DNA of 64,000 nt from Atherix ibis (lineage: Eukaryota; Arthropoda; Insecta; Diptera; Athericidae): the NCBI GenBank assembly GCA_958298945.1, contig OY282606.1, positions 59,471,920-59,535,919 on the forward strand. The letters are read 5' to 3'. Shown piece by piece: positions 45,721-57,874 of this stretch; the first letter of the stretch is position 1, and the number at the start of each line of letters is the position of its first letter. A program made the translations under genes and the position numbers. Below the pieces are notes generated by a model, which searched no databases, had not been told where the DNA came from, and saw nothing but the letters and a program-made list of their open reading frames with translations.

Positions 45721-48700
45721 GTATAAACATTCAATAGAAGTTCAATAGAAATATTTTCGAAGACTCAATATCAAAAATTTTAATGAAAAAATTGAAGATG
45801 TATTTTTGGGATAAATGTCTGTGCTAATGTTCATTAGCCAACTAGCAAATTAATAACGAATACGGATTAGATGGTGATTGCAATGGGATTTATCGACAAC
45901 TTAAATATGTAGTTTTATATAAATTATAGTTCATGTTTTCAAGAAAACGGAAAAGAATTGCGTTTTATAACATATTTTGAATAAACTAGCTTATAAGTAT
46001 GCTAATAAGTTTCCTTCCTTCTAAAAGAGGTAGATACTTACTAATCAAACATTTTCGAAATCTTAAGAATAATCATATAATTATGTTATTTCTATATAAT
46101 TTGAAATTTTAAACAAAAGTTCCCAAATTCCATATGAAATTTCATCTTATAGCAATAATAATTTTATTACAAAAAATGATGATATTTTTACAAATGTTGA
46201 ATCATAATTTTGTTTTTCATTCTATTCAATTACGACTATATACCAATTTAAGTCGATTTTACCAGACTATAAAATATGTTTACCTTGGCACTTATGCCAC
46301 CAATTACTGTCTACAAAGTTTTGCTACAAGCAGAGTATCTTTACCAGCAGGCTTTATCTTTTTTCACAAACATGGATTTTTTGCAAACAAGACAGTTGAA
46401 CAAAGCAAGTATGGGAATTCAGATAAAATTAATTGTAATGGTTTTTTTTTTTGAAATATCAAATAAGTAAATAGTTAGCGAACATTACAAAAAAAACTAT
46501 TCTTAATTACGCTTAATAAATCGTGTTAAATAATATAATAAAACATTAAATAATAACTAACACATCCATATTTAAGCGAATTTTCGATTAATTTTTATAT
46601 AAATAAATGTTTATTCTATAACAATAGGTTATAATTTCGAACAATATCTTAAAACTTTAATCATTAATTTCATTTATAAAAACTATATTATCTATGACGT
46701 TAATGATCTTGTTAACAACGAACTGATTTACATTCTCCTTTCTCAGCTTATAAAGCAAGCTACTTACAAAATAATAATATGTCCGTGTTGTTCATCAATT
46801 ACATTAATTAATGTTACAGCAATTACTTTTTTACATTAATATCGTAGAAATTTTCTATTAAGATTAAAACAAAATTAAGTTTTATTTATTTCACATTTAG
46901 ATCCAGTTATTTAAGACATAATTAAAATTTAAAAAAGTAGAATAATGTTAAATAAGCTACGTTCTTATAGAATTCAATAGTATTTTCTTTCTTTCTTTTT
47001 TATGATCTACAAAAAAATAGTGTTATTGATTTTGAAATTAAAAAACACTTAGAAGCCCTAAATAGTCATAGTCTAGCACTAGTTTACTTGGTCTGTTCTT
47101 AATTATCGATAATCAAATACTTTAAAAGTATTTATCATAAATAAACGTTTTGGTAGCCGGACAATAGCTATCTATAGAAAAATTGAAGTCTTACTGACTT
47201 CGAAAAATGGAGATGGTGTTTGCCCCCCTCTATCCATACATTCAATCGCGCGGGATTTATTCTTTTTGGGAAAGGATACTTAAGAGAGCTGCAAATGAAC
47301 AACTTATGATGAAAGGGCATTGAAAAATGTCCTGAAAAGAGAGGACATTTGCTACAAGGTCAGAGATGGTATTATTATCTATATAAGTATAATTGCCGTG
47401 TCTATAAAAATGTTTTAGTCAACCAAAAAACAAGATTTTTTTAATCCTAAATTATTTGAAGAAACAGTTGTAAACTTTCTGTATATAAATATATTGCTGC
47501 ACGTTTGTGATAAGGGTTATATGATTTTTTTGATTTTTCTTGAAATAACCTTATACATACTATAATTTTTGTTACAAAATTTTAATGTTCCTTTTTTGAA
47601 GCTTACGAGTACACTAAGGTCGAGCATTGGCGTTAATTTCCGGTTATTCCTATTCTAACAGTGCTTTCAAACATTTTATTACTGAGAAGATTTTACTATG
47701 CAAATTAATTTTGTTTATATTTATGTGTTGTGTGAATTTTTGTTCTCCTTCTTTTAAGTTTAAGATCAAAGCGAAATATTTTTTATTAAAACAAATAACT
47801 ACTTTACATAGAAGAAAGGCGTTAGGTATTAGCAAGAATTCGTAAAGATCTATTTTTTAAATAAAATCAAGTAAAGATATTGTTTTTTAATTAGCTTATA
47901 AACATAAGAGTCTGTGTAAGTATAAAAATGAAGATATATGGCACGAGTAAGCTATAATATGGCTGCTTTACCAAAAGAAAACCTAAAAGTTCTTAAATAT
48001 AAGATTTCTCAAAAGTTTACTGCAGCATTTAAAAAACATATTATGAGACTAAAAATGTAATATTATACAAGCTTTACAATGTGACGGCTATGAGTTCTTA
48101 GAAATTTGTTTCATTAAAAACACCTGATTTTAACTAAATTAAAGAAAAAATTTTCCATGTCAAAGAAATTTATAGCTAAATGTTGTTACTTTTTATAAGC
48201 AGTTCACGCGTATTTGTTCACCTTCTGCTAAGAAAGAATCGTGCAAGTATATGGTATTTGAAAGAGAAGAAACTGCAATTGGAAATAGCAAATATTAATA
48301 ATTAAAAAATTATTAAGTTCATTTTTTAATAGAAGGAAACTTTAATCCAGGTAAAGCAGTAAATATAACAAATTATAATCATATAAGAGGCGTAACATTA
48401 TGAATTTAGACAATCTCTTGGAAGAAATATAGCAGAAAAATTATAATTATCAGCATAATTTATGTGTTTGTTTTACCATTTTAAGTAACATTAGTACTTA
48501 AATATAAATTCTAAGCGCTACAATACTAAAGGCTATTTGGTGAAAGAATATCCTAAGCCGCACTCAAAATCTAGTGCATTTTCGTACTACTTGGAAACTT
48601 ACTAGCTATCGCCAATTAACCAATTGCTTGTTAATTATTTTTTTAATTAACAACTACAAACAAATAATTGTAACGACCAAGAAAATACATCATACTATAC

Positions 48701-49183
48701 AATGCAAAAACAGGAGCATGATGGAAACACTCATCAATGTTTCCCAACTCACCATTTAAAGTCAGTATTTATGTATCTCGGTAATTTCAATCGTCCATAA
48801 GTGTTTACAGGGTGTGCAACAGAACATATTTGATTAACAGTAAATTGGGAAAACGACCGTGGATTTTTTTTTAAATCTGTTATTTATGTTACATGCAATT
48901 AAATTGTTCAGAAAAACATCATTTTGGAATAGTATTGTATATAATTACATTATTTTTATTCAGCTAATAACAAATATACTAACAATAGTATTTTAAATTT
49001 TTCTGCAAATTAAGTTATTTTCAAAATAAATATTCAGTAATATACTCGTAGATAAGTGATGTACTCGTATGCTTTCGGACACTTTGATAGACCCAATAAA
49101 TTTATTTAGTAGCGATGCTAAATAAGTTTTTAATTCAAAATACTTTTTTTAATAATTTATTTATATTTATCAAATGTATCATC
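45721..49183. other. AT-rich DNA with one unsupported 106-residue frame
   Basis: The plus frame 46134-46454 (hydrophobic start, then LGTYATNYCLQSFATSRV) overlaps a second frame (46276-46470, MPPITVYKVLLQAEYLYQQA) in the same region. The stretch 46280-46400 is GC-richer than its flanks, so one of the two may be remnant coding sequence, but I recognise neither. The rest, including opposing frames at 47627-47845, looks like chance. Confidence 0.3.
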
Positions 49184-49301
49184 AAATCTTAAGTACATAT
49201 AGCTTATATTTATTTATTAAATATATAATTCTGATATAAACCTCCTTCATATTATTATTTCTGATAATTAAATAAATATAAACTATATTTACTTAAGATT
49301 T
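49184..49301. repeat. Inverted repeat, 33-bp arms
   Basis: AAATCTTAAGTACATATAGC starts the left arm (49184-49216). The right arm (49269-49301) is its reverse complement over 33 bases with two mismatches, around a 52-base spacer. No TA-bounded element could be defined. Confidence 0.85.
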
Positions 49302-49929
49302 AATTATACTCAAGGTTGAAGTCTACGCTCAAAGTTATTTAATAGAATATAAATTGATAATAAACAAATAAACAAAATACGGGAAAGCTTTAAAACTCAA
49401 TTAAAAGCTTCAATGGATTATATCACATTCATTAGCCCTAAAACATTGGGTGAATTTATACAATCAATGTTGTTTGAAGTCAATATTTATTTTCGCAGTT
49501 GTAGTATTAATTAATTTCTTCATTATCAATTTTAAAGTAAATATTTATTTAATATGATTATTGATACATTCCTGATTTTTCTTTTGACAAATATTTTTCA
49601 CAAAGCACTTTGTTTTAGTATTATCAATATAGCCAATAAAAGAAGAAATAACTAACTCAATAACAAAATAAAAGTAATTATTTACTTTCTTTAAGATAAC
49701 GATAAATTCTTTTGATTTTAATTTCGAGGAGTTTTTGGAAAGTGAAGCATTCTTAAAATAATTACAAGAAATGAAAAAGTCTATAAAAAAAGATATGGGC
49801 TATGAACTTAAATTATTTGAAACTTTAATACATTTTTTTAATTTTAATGTCACCTATGAGTACATACAATATCTGTACGTAACAAGGATTTTTTATCAAA
49901 CAATCAGGAAAGAATGACTTATTTTATAG

Positions 49930-50330
49930 TTTGAAAAAATATCGAGGCCATCACCGTTTTAAATGTCGATGGATATTTAATGGAAGTAGTGAAAAGTTTG
50001 CTAAAATATTAGGATGGTACGATAGACACGAATTAAATTTCGTTTGATATAGATCACGATGAATAGCAGTATTTTGTAAATTAAAGGAACCTTTGGTAAT
50101 TGTGTCGAATGATTCGGGACTGAAACCTCAAAAAGTGTGAGTCCATTGGTCCATATCAGTTTTAGTACTGTTTTTTATTGTTACAATTCTCTGTTTATTG
50201 TCAGGTGTAACATTTTGTCTAGCAGTCGTAATATTTTCGCGTGAGGATTTCAGATTAACCATTTGTCGATTACAATAATGCGCATCTATTCCTTGTGGAA
50301 TGTTACTTCAATGGGGTCTTTTTCTGATAC
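49930..50330 (-). pseudogene. Jockey-clade LINE C-terminal fragment
   Basis: Minus-strand reading gives NVTPDNKQRIVTI, then KTVLKLIWTNGLTLFEVSVP (normally KxxLKPIWTYGIQLWGxAS), NTAIHRDLYQTKFNSC and LSYHPNILANFSLLPLNIHR, then HLKR. This is the characteristic end of the Jockey RT protein, where intact relatives read IHRDLxxxTVxxEI and HPNxLA. It is disrupted by shifts. Together with the RT segment at 51780-52300 on the same strand it can be the far half of one element, split by the R1-type insertion between them. Confidence 0.8.
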
Positions 50331-50469
50331 AAGGGCATAAGAAAATTATCTAAAGATACTGTATAGATACCAAAACCTACAGTATATGACATTTTTACCC
50401 ACTAAAACCCACTTTCCTTTTTTTGAATATGAGCCCCCATGGGACCATTGTCCATCCCATGGAGATTAG

Positions 50470-51660
50470 TCTGTCACCAAGTCTATTTTCTTCATAATCT
50501 CCCCATTAAGTAATCTTTATTGGGCGTAGACTGTCATCAAGTCTATTTTCTTATTAAAACTGCAGGAAGCCATTTTCTCATTCTTTCTTCCTGGTGGATC
50601 TTCTTTATTCCTTGGAATGCATATTCAGTTACTGCACCGTAGAATGCGTGCAATCTAATCATTTGTCTCATGATACACTTTTGGGATAGAGGTTCACCGA
50701 CTACTGTCTCCACTTCCTTCGTTTCTCCGCTAAAGCGTGGACAGTGAAAGAAGACATGTTCCGCATCCTCGATTATAGCCATGACCTATCAGAAATTTGG
50801 TTATATAGCACCTTTTCATGGCCTCGTCCGTTCAACTTAGTATTTTAGAAATGATGTACCCACTTTTCATTAATCGATTAATCCCTGTGTCGCTGCTATT
50901 TCGCCGCTGTTTCATTTCCTCACTACTTGTTCATATAATAGAGCTGATAACTGTGGATAGAAACCTGCGTCGGTTCTGTCTCTGCCTGCGTGATTAGGCA
51001 TGATTGTTGCTAAGGCATTCACAACCCGACTTGCCTTTTCAATAGCAATTCTAATATGTTCGACTATGCTCAATCCGTCGTCTATATGAATTTATAGATA
51101 TCGTAGCAATGGCTGTGTGAAAAATCGAACTAATCGATGGTGAAAGTAATAAAGTCCCCTACTTTCCTTCTTGTCACTAGTAGTAACATACAGCCTCGAC
51201 TTTTTGATCACCAAGTTTCATGTAATGTAATCCGCAAACTCAATAAAAATTTGGAATAGGGAGTTTAAACAGCGCGGCATACATAATATTATGTAAAAGA
51301 GGGCCGAGGACCGAGTGCTAAAGGACCCCCCATTGAATCTGTATGGTTTCTTCTCACTTTAGTATCGTATATTAGCGTTCTATTGGTGAGATTCAATTAT
51401 CCTTCTACTATACTCCGAAGCTTTCAAGTTACGAAGCGCGTCCAGAATACTGCCGAGTTAAACGTGTTCTTCACATCCAGTATAACGATGGCGAGTATTT
51501 CTTCGTACTTTTAGTAGAATAAGAAGCAGTTGTTATTTTCACCGGTTGGAAAAGATTGCTTCACGCAAACACGCATTATATACTTCTGAAAATGCATGGG
51601 TCCGTGTTTGAATCCCAATTTTAAAGGCCACATTCTGTACCGAATCCAAACTTGCGGCTT
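50470..51660 (-). pseudogene. R1-clade LINE, RT to C-terminus with 3' tail
   Basis: From 51660 downward: NVAFKIGIQTRTHAFSEVYN and ACLREAIFSNR (normally PDxFLxxYNxCLxEGxFPxxWK), LLLIL, then a deletion into AIVILDVKNTFNSA, the RT palm motif with its aspartate. NLTNRTLIYD, GGPLALGP (degraded PQGSVLGP), YIDDGLSIVEHIRIAIEKAS and VVNALATIMPNHAGRDRTDA follow. The last open frame (50782-50543) carries EDAEHVFFHCPRFSGE, the end of the C-terminal zinc motif, and a basic tail. Beyond it are two copies of a 25-bp unit, AGTCTGTCACCAAGTC... (about 50468-50493 and 50523-50552). The catalytic FADD box is not visible. Confidence 0.85.
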
Positions 51661-51779
51661 TGCAAAATCATGTTGCAGATGCTTGGAAGTTCAACTCCTA
51701 CAACTGGAGATTTTTTCCAACTGATGTGTGAAACGAGCATTTACTACTTTGCTTTTAAAGTATGGGCATATTGAAGTTG

Positions 51780-52300
51780 ACTTGAAGCAATGTTTAAGCT
51801 TAGCCATAACAACCTTATACGTGTATACGCTACGGCAAATGTCATAATCGTACTTATAACTTAGCTGATTCTACCAACAGCTTTTGTTAAGCTTGATGAC
51901 ATTTTTGAGGTTTTTATGCTGAGTAAAGATAGCTGTCTCATTGGCATATGGTATAGTACATCATTATAAAAAGGAGTAGGGCGAGTATAAAGATTATAAA
52001 GTATTATGTCTAGGATACGTTTTTGAGGAATATCAGTGTTGATCGGATAAATGTCAGAATACCCTACATTGAATACTCTACATTGAAAGCATTTTCAGTT
52101 TTGCAAACACCAGTCCGAAGTATAGGATTTGGGGATGTGGAATTCTCCAGAGAGCATTTAAGGATGACAATCACCATAATGTGGAATTCACTAGAAGAGT
52201 CTTTGCAGTTTCCATTCTAATGTAAGGTGCCATACATCATCGAAATATTAAGAAATACGCCCAGGAAATCTCCCTTTCGCTTTAGCAAGTAGTCGACTAC
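51780..52300 (-). pseudogene. Jockey-clade LINE reverse transcriptase palm
   Basis: Minus-strand reading begins near 52300 with GDFLGVFLNIS (normally AVFLDIS) and a decayed part. DIYPINTDIPQKRILDIILY follows, then NLYTRPTPFYNDV (normally PQGSILGPILYNLYTADIPxxNDV) and LYHMPMRQLSLLS where YADDTAILS is expected. Both catalytic aspartate pairs are lost. It may pair with the C-terminal fragment at 49930-50330. Confidence 0.8.
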
Positions 52301-53100
52301 GTATTAACCCTACTGTATAGTAGAATGTTTAACTCTAAATTTAAACTGATTCCCAGGAATCATACTCAGTTTCAATAACAGGATGAAGACGTCTTGGGAG
52401 TATTTGCTAAATATTTTCTAACCTTGGCGGCTTTGAAATAAAGTCATGTGTATGAACGTTTCGTTTATTGTTAGTTATACGATTCCTTATGATTCAGTTT
52501 TGAGTCTATATTGTTGGCGTAAGTGCTGTCCAAAATAGTTCTAAAATAATTTTTCCATTTATTAGTCTTGGAGAGAAGTACTTAAAAATAGGAGAAGTTT
52601 TTAGTATAATGAGAATAGGGTAAAATGATCTGTACGCAGATCAAGTAGTGTTTTTATGATAATGTCAATAGAATTTACGTGTGCGTTAATGAAATAGTCC
52701 AGAATAGTATTGATAAGCCAATAGTTTAATGAAAAATGAGAATTAATATAATTGTACCATACTTTGAGGTACCATACTTGAGAACTTCAAATATTATACT
52801 ATTATATTAATTCCAAAATAAGTTATTTTTTAACGAATACACTCTATTTAGAGAAATTTCCTTGATACTTGAATTTTTAACAAATTTCTACGCCAACCTT
52901 AAAATAATTTTGAACTTTAAATTAATAGATTTTAATAGAACTTTTATTATAAAGTAATTTTGACGAAACTTTTACTTTTAAAGTTAGAGTGGCTCAAAGT
53001 AATCTTATCAAATCCTTCAAAAAAGTAAAAAAAAATGAAATTGAATATAAAAAAAATAATTTCCAATTTGTTGATTTATTATTAGTTTCGTCTAATAAAT
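52301..53100. other. Probable decayed LINE flank, then AT-rich DNA
   Basis: 52301-52600 may still be LINE upstream sequence, but no motif is clear. GTACCATACTTGAG-like units are repeated in tandem at about 52756-52785. The rest is plain. Confidence 0.35.
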
Positions 53101-53102
53101 AA

Positions 53103-53171
53103 AAAATATCAATTAAATTGTAAAAGTAATAGTTTTTATTACTATTACTTTTACAATTTAATTGATATTTT
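53103..53171. repeat. Perfect 30-bp hairpin
   Basis: Left arm 53103-53132 (AAAATATCAATTAAATTGTA...) and right arm 53142-53171 are exact reverse complements, with the 9-base loop TTTTTATTA. AT-rich, immediately followed by a second hairpin. Confidence 0.93.
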
Positions 53172-53172
53172 A

Positions 53173-53254
53173 TATTATTTTGTTATTATTTTATTGATTT
53201 TGTTGTGCAATTAATTTGCATAACGAAAATCAATAAAATAATAACAAAATAATA
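53173..53254. repeat. Second hairpin, 29-bp perfect arms with self-pairing loop
   Basis: Left arm 53173-53201 (contains TTTTGTTATTATTTTATTGA) and right arm 53226-53254 are exact reverse complements. The 24-base loop around TTGTGCAATTAATTTGCATAA is itself nearly palindromic, so almost the whole 82 bases can pair. One base separates it from the preceding hairpin. Confidence 0.92.
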
Positions 53255-53368
53255 AAATTCTTTTTACTATTTTTTTGTCTATGAGAAAAGTTACCTTTCC
53301 TCAAAAACACTCATCAGTGCCTGAAGACAAATTGGTCAAGAGATCTCTAGAAACGTGAAAATAACTTG

Positions 53369-53915
53369 TTAGGTGGGGAAACGCCAATGGATATTTATTC
53401 TTATTTGAAATTTTATTTAACCATTTTTCTCCTGTAATTAAAGTATATTTATCTTATTATCAACTGGTTACAATAATAAGACGTAACATAAATCTGGCGT
53501 GTTCTGGAATATTCTAGAAGAGCAGTTCCAGAGAGTTCCAGAGTATTCCAGAAAGCTCGGTTCTGAAATATTCTAAAATCACGTCGGAACAGTATAAATA
53601 CGATTATAAAAAGTCGGAAGTTAATAGAACGAATGACCGATAAAGTCAGGAAGTGTAAACGAGAAATGCTACTTATGTGTAAGTGATTGATGGATAACGT
53701 TAGATCGTAGAAATATAGTGTGAAGGGGAAATGCCGCGAGAGGATTCAATTTGGATTCGAGCGTTCTAAACAAATAAACATTTGTAAACTATTTATGAAC
53801 TATAACTTAGCTAAATTAAAGTTTGTTTGTTTGTTTGTACGAGTATGTAAAGTTCCTAGGACACGAGACAGAGACACGACGCAGCACCATGACCATTAAG
53901 CTATTTGGCGACCAG
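53369..53915 (+). mobile_element. Possible LTR-like unit with its own promoter
   Basis: The unit could start at TGTTAGGTGGGGAAACG (53369), has a core promoter at 53502-53600, and ends before TTGGCGACC (about 53906). TGGCGACC resembles the first 8 bases of the tRNA-Arg primer-binding site used by mdg1/412-type gypsy elements; beyond that the match fails. No TG...CA ends, second LTR or gag/pol frame were found within 4 kb. The alternative is a genuine heat-shock gene 5' region. Confidence in the LTR reading is low. Confidence 0.3.
53502..53600 (+). promoter_or_regulatory. Heat-shock element array and TATA box
   Basis: TTCTGGAATATTCTAGAA at 53502-53519 is four perfect alternating heat-shock factor units (TTCnnGAAnnTTCnnGAA). 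One base out of phase, a second series runs from 53526 to 53578 in unbroken 5-bp steps: TTC, GAG, TTC, GAG, TTC, GAA, CTC, TTC, AAA, TTC, AAA. TATAAATA follows at 53593-53600, so initiation would be expected near 53620-53630. The order and spacing match heat-shock gene promoters of flies. The transcribed side (to about 53990) has no long frame. It includes ATGACC at about 53889 leading into GACCAGTAAGTATG, a possible splice donor. Confidence 0.7.
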
Positions 53916-56900
53916 TAAGTATGCGGGTCAGTAAGAATCGGTCTTCGGTTTGTACCATGGACGAGTTATAGATGGTTCGATTTTGTAGAGCATATTAGCT
54001 TGTTTTAAGAAATTAAAAATAGGACATGGAAAATGTTTTGCGGGATCTAAAAGCTCTACAATGGAAGGAATCTCTTTAGAGAAGAAATATTGGGCAAGGT
54101 GACGTTCTGTTAGATAGTGAGTTGAATATCATAGAAACTTTTTTTATTGTGTCTTCTTTAATTTAAAAATGATGTTGATGAATTAAAGAAGCTCAGTTAA
54201 TGGTTAATATGTGGTTTAAATGCTATTAATTTAGTGTTGTAAGATTGTCTTCTATGTGTATCTGCTAAACAAATTCTGTATGTATGCTGAAAGCCACATT
54301 TGCTGAATCGGCCGCCATTAAGTGAAAAAGATCTTATCACTGGTCGGAAGACACCAAATGCAGTTGTGGTTTGTCTAATACCACATTCCCATACTGATGT
54401 AATCTAATAAATTTTAGGAAATAAAAATTGTATTTCATTATTAAAGTCTTCTAAACTGACGCAACAACTTTAGAAGCTAACCTTTCCCATATATTAAAAA
54501 AAATCTTAATTAATATCTTAGTGTTGAACATAAATAATGATGTTGAAAATATAAAATGAATATATACGTATTTTAAAAACATTTAACGTAATATTAACAG
54601 TACAAGGTATACGTTCATTAGCTACTGCCATATTAGTTGAATTATATTTTGTAATTATCTAACTTTTGTTTACTACCAATAATTTATTGTTTTTAAATTT
54701 CCATTTCAATTCTAACAACATAGTCGTCACGTATTATCAAAATTGATTGGACGCATATTGACAAGTCATTTAACAAAAAGGTATACATTTAACCATAATT
54801 GTTATAGTGTGGAATACTATACAAAATTTTTAATTATAAAGTAGTGAAGAAACACAAAAAAATTATGAATCATCAATTGATATTGATACTAGTGTGGTAT
54901 CCAATTCTGAAAAGTAACTGAGGCGCCTGAAGAAAAAGCTTTATCCACATCCTTGAAACGCACATCGCTACAAAATTTGAGAACGCAAAACGTCTTTACA
55001 AAAAGATTAAATTTTACTCCTTATTAGAAAAATAGTTTAAATTTATAATTAAGTAAAAAACTGATAAAAAAATAATTTAACTAGGATGTCAATATAAAAC
55101 ATTTTGCAATTCAAGCCAATTACAGCGTCATATGTAATGTCGTTTTAATTGCTTATATCTCCCTGGCCTACTCTTAAAGCTGCTGCGATTTCTCTCCTCT
55201 ACTTATTTCCTGATTAACAAAAATAATTTAAAAAATGTATCTGTACCGTTGTATGAAACACCTTCCCCAGTGGCTGATTCTTGGAAGAGCATTATTATTC
55301 CCATATTGTAAAATATCTTTACATATGGCATCCCTACTTATAATTAAAATTGTATATCTTTATAAAAACAAATATCTTTATATAACATGTTCTATCTTAC
55401 AAACTAATTAAATTCCAATAAAAACCAATATAAGAAGTATACTTCGTCAAAATGACAATATCATCTCTGAGCAATAATCAAGTTCTATATGCAAAATTTT
55501 ATCTAAAAAAGCAATTAACATTAAAATTTAATTAAGACTTACTAGAATTTAATTAAATTATGTTACAGAAAATTAAATTTTCTCATGAAACTGAAATCTG
55601 CTTGGACTTATGGAGTTCAACTTTGGATTTCAACCATACACATACATTCCAATTCCTATCGTATCCAATCCACTCAATTCCCGATACTCCACAAAATAGT
55701 TGATACTTTATTTTATTTTCGCAACAGTGTCATTTATCGTGAGTTATATATTTCTGTATAACAATCATTATTTAAGAAATATAAAATTTGTTGCATGATC
55801 TCTAAATAGTCATCGACGTAACGGTTAAGGCTGCAAGAGCAACGGGATCTTAAATTTGGTCAGAAATTCCTGACATTTACAATGTACAATTTGGTTCGTA
55901 GTTATAGAAAATTAACAAATAAAAATAAAATCTAAGAATTGTTTTATAGAATAATACAATTAAATAAAATTCTGTTAAGGTTTAGTAAACTTCAAATACA
56001 CTAGTAAAAAGTCTTATTATACTAGAAAAATTTAAATTTTAAAAATTTTTATTGACTAATACCTTAAAATACTTATTTTTGACTAAAATACTATTCTGGA
56101 CACAAAATAAGTATTTTTTTTTATTAAATTGCAAACTTTTTTCTTGGAAACTCATATAAAACAAAGTTTGTATTCAAATTTTTGAAAGTAAATATTAAAT
56201 AAAGATAACTTTCTTATTAAATTATATTCTCTATTTTATATATGACTAATTTTTAAAAGAAAAAATCTGTTAAATAATTCCTAACAATTTTCAAATGTTT
56301 GCTTTTTAAAAGCCTACTCAAAAAATAAATTCATCAAATATATGACAAATATTTATATCCATTGAATTGGAAGCTACTTTCAGTAAAATAAGAAAATATT
56401 CCTAAAATATTATAATATTTAAAATTAAATAGGTTGTACTGATTCAATTCTTCAGAATTCATCAAATCACTGAATGGCGTTATAAATTTATTACTTCCAA
56501 TCACTCAAAATAACTTATTTTGGAAAATAAATATGAATTCGATTCAATGAGTTCAAGATTTATAGACTTTCAAAAATGTATTTAACGAAAAATTTAAAGA
56601 ATGAAATAATTTATAGGATATATAATATTTAAATAATGATAAATTGATCATTTATCTATTAATATATTAATATAACATTCTTCTTAATAATAAACTGTTC
56701 CGAAATAATAAATCATATGAAATTTTGACATATAATTTATATTGTGTTTTGTTTGTTTTTATTTATTTTTTTAATTTTATTTATTTTATATTATCAATTA
56801 AAAGAGGCAATTATCTAACTGTACTGCTTTACATTAAATATTCATAATAGACAATATTGAAATAATAAAATATGGTTTTCAAATCCATAAATATAATCAT

Positions 56901-57870
56901 TGTAATGAGTAATAAAATAATACCAAAAAAAATGCTGACTAAAATAAAATTAATATTGACTATACTTAAGGTGAATAATAAAAAAAAATTTATTTGGAAA
57001 CAGGTGGTGAGCACTTTTTGTAAACAATTCGTCCCCTTAGATAACCTCAAACTCTTCAACTTTAACATTTTGTTGTGAAATCACTTGGCATAAATCCAAT
57101 AACTATTATAAAAAGACAAGAGTATCTTATGCTTAAAACATTTTCGATCACAAAATACAATTTCGTAGTCAACCACTCATATAGAATGATAATCATGGAC
57201 TACAAATTCTGCATTTTTTTAAGAATTCAAAGGTATATAAGAACAGACATCAAGAGCTACACAATAAAAATCGTGAACCATCTTTTAATATAAATACTCG
57301 TATATTCTTATTACACGTTGAAATGTTGTTTTACTCTATGACTGAAATATCTGATGATTCAAAGTTTCATAGTTGCTTTCGTAGTATGATATATGCCACC
57401 TGACTTCAGCTTACAGAATAGAATTAGGACTTCTTTACCTAAATTCCAAAAAAAAAAAACTTTTTTCTAGGCAAAGTAGAATAAAAATAATTTTTGCTAA
57501 CATAATTTAAACTATACAAAACTATGTATTTTTAATTGTGACTTTGTAGAAGACTTTAAAAAAAGTACTGTCCAAATTCATCCTGGAGAGAATATTTTTT
57601 TTTACATATGTATGTGTTAGTACCTAAAACTCATGAGGTTTAAATTTGTATTGATTTTTGTCCCCTGAGATTTTTCTACATAACTATATTCTATTCTCTA
57701 GTAGAATACTGAGAATTATAAAGCGTTTATTAAAATTAACATTAAAAAACGTATTCGAAATGTAGTATGTAAAACTTAAAATGTGCTAAGATTTAATGCT
57801 TCATATATATTATCTTTAAATTGAACAAAGGCAGTAACACAACATCAAAACTACAGCTTAAAACATAATT
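53916..57870. other. AT-rich DNA, no gene recognised
   Basis: 54000-54400 is slightly GC-richer and would be the body of whatever the promoter drives, but stops are frequent in all frames. The frames on both strands at 56829-57293 are lysine/isoleucine-rich chance openings. No tandem repeats are seen downstream of the promoter. Confidence 0.4.
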
Positions 57871-57874
57871 TTAA

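Noticed and set aside
46134..46470. Two overlapping plus-strand frames as a small gene
   Set aside because: Two frames compete over the same bases, neither resembles a family, and flanks are simple AT-rich DNA.
53600..56000. hsr-omega or an Hsp gene downstream of the HSE array
   Set aside because: No chaperone motif in any frame and no tandem repeats downstream. ATAGGTAGG, a word recalled from hsr-omega repeats, occurs only once and far away (about 42550).
56829..57293. Frames on both strands
   Set aside because: Lysine/isoleucine/asparagine bias dictated by AT content; both strands open at once, typical of chance.
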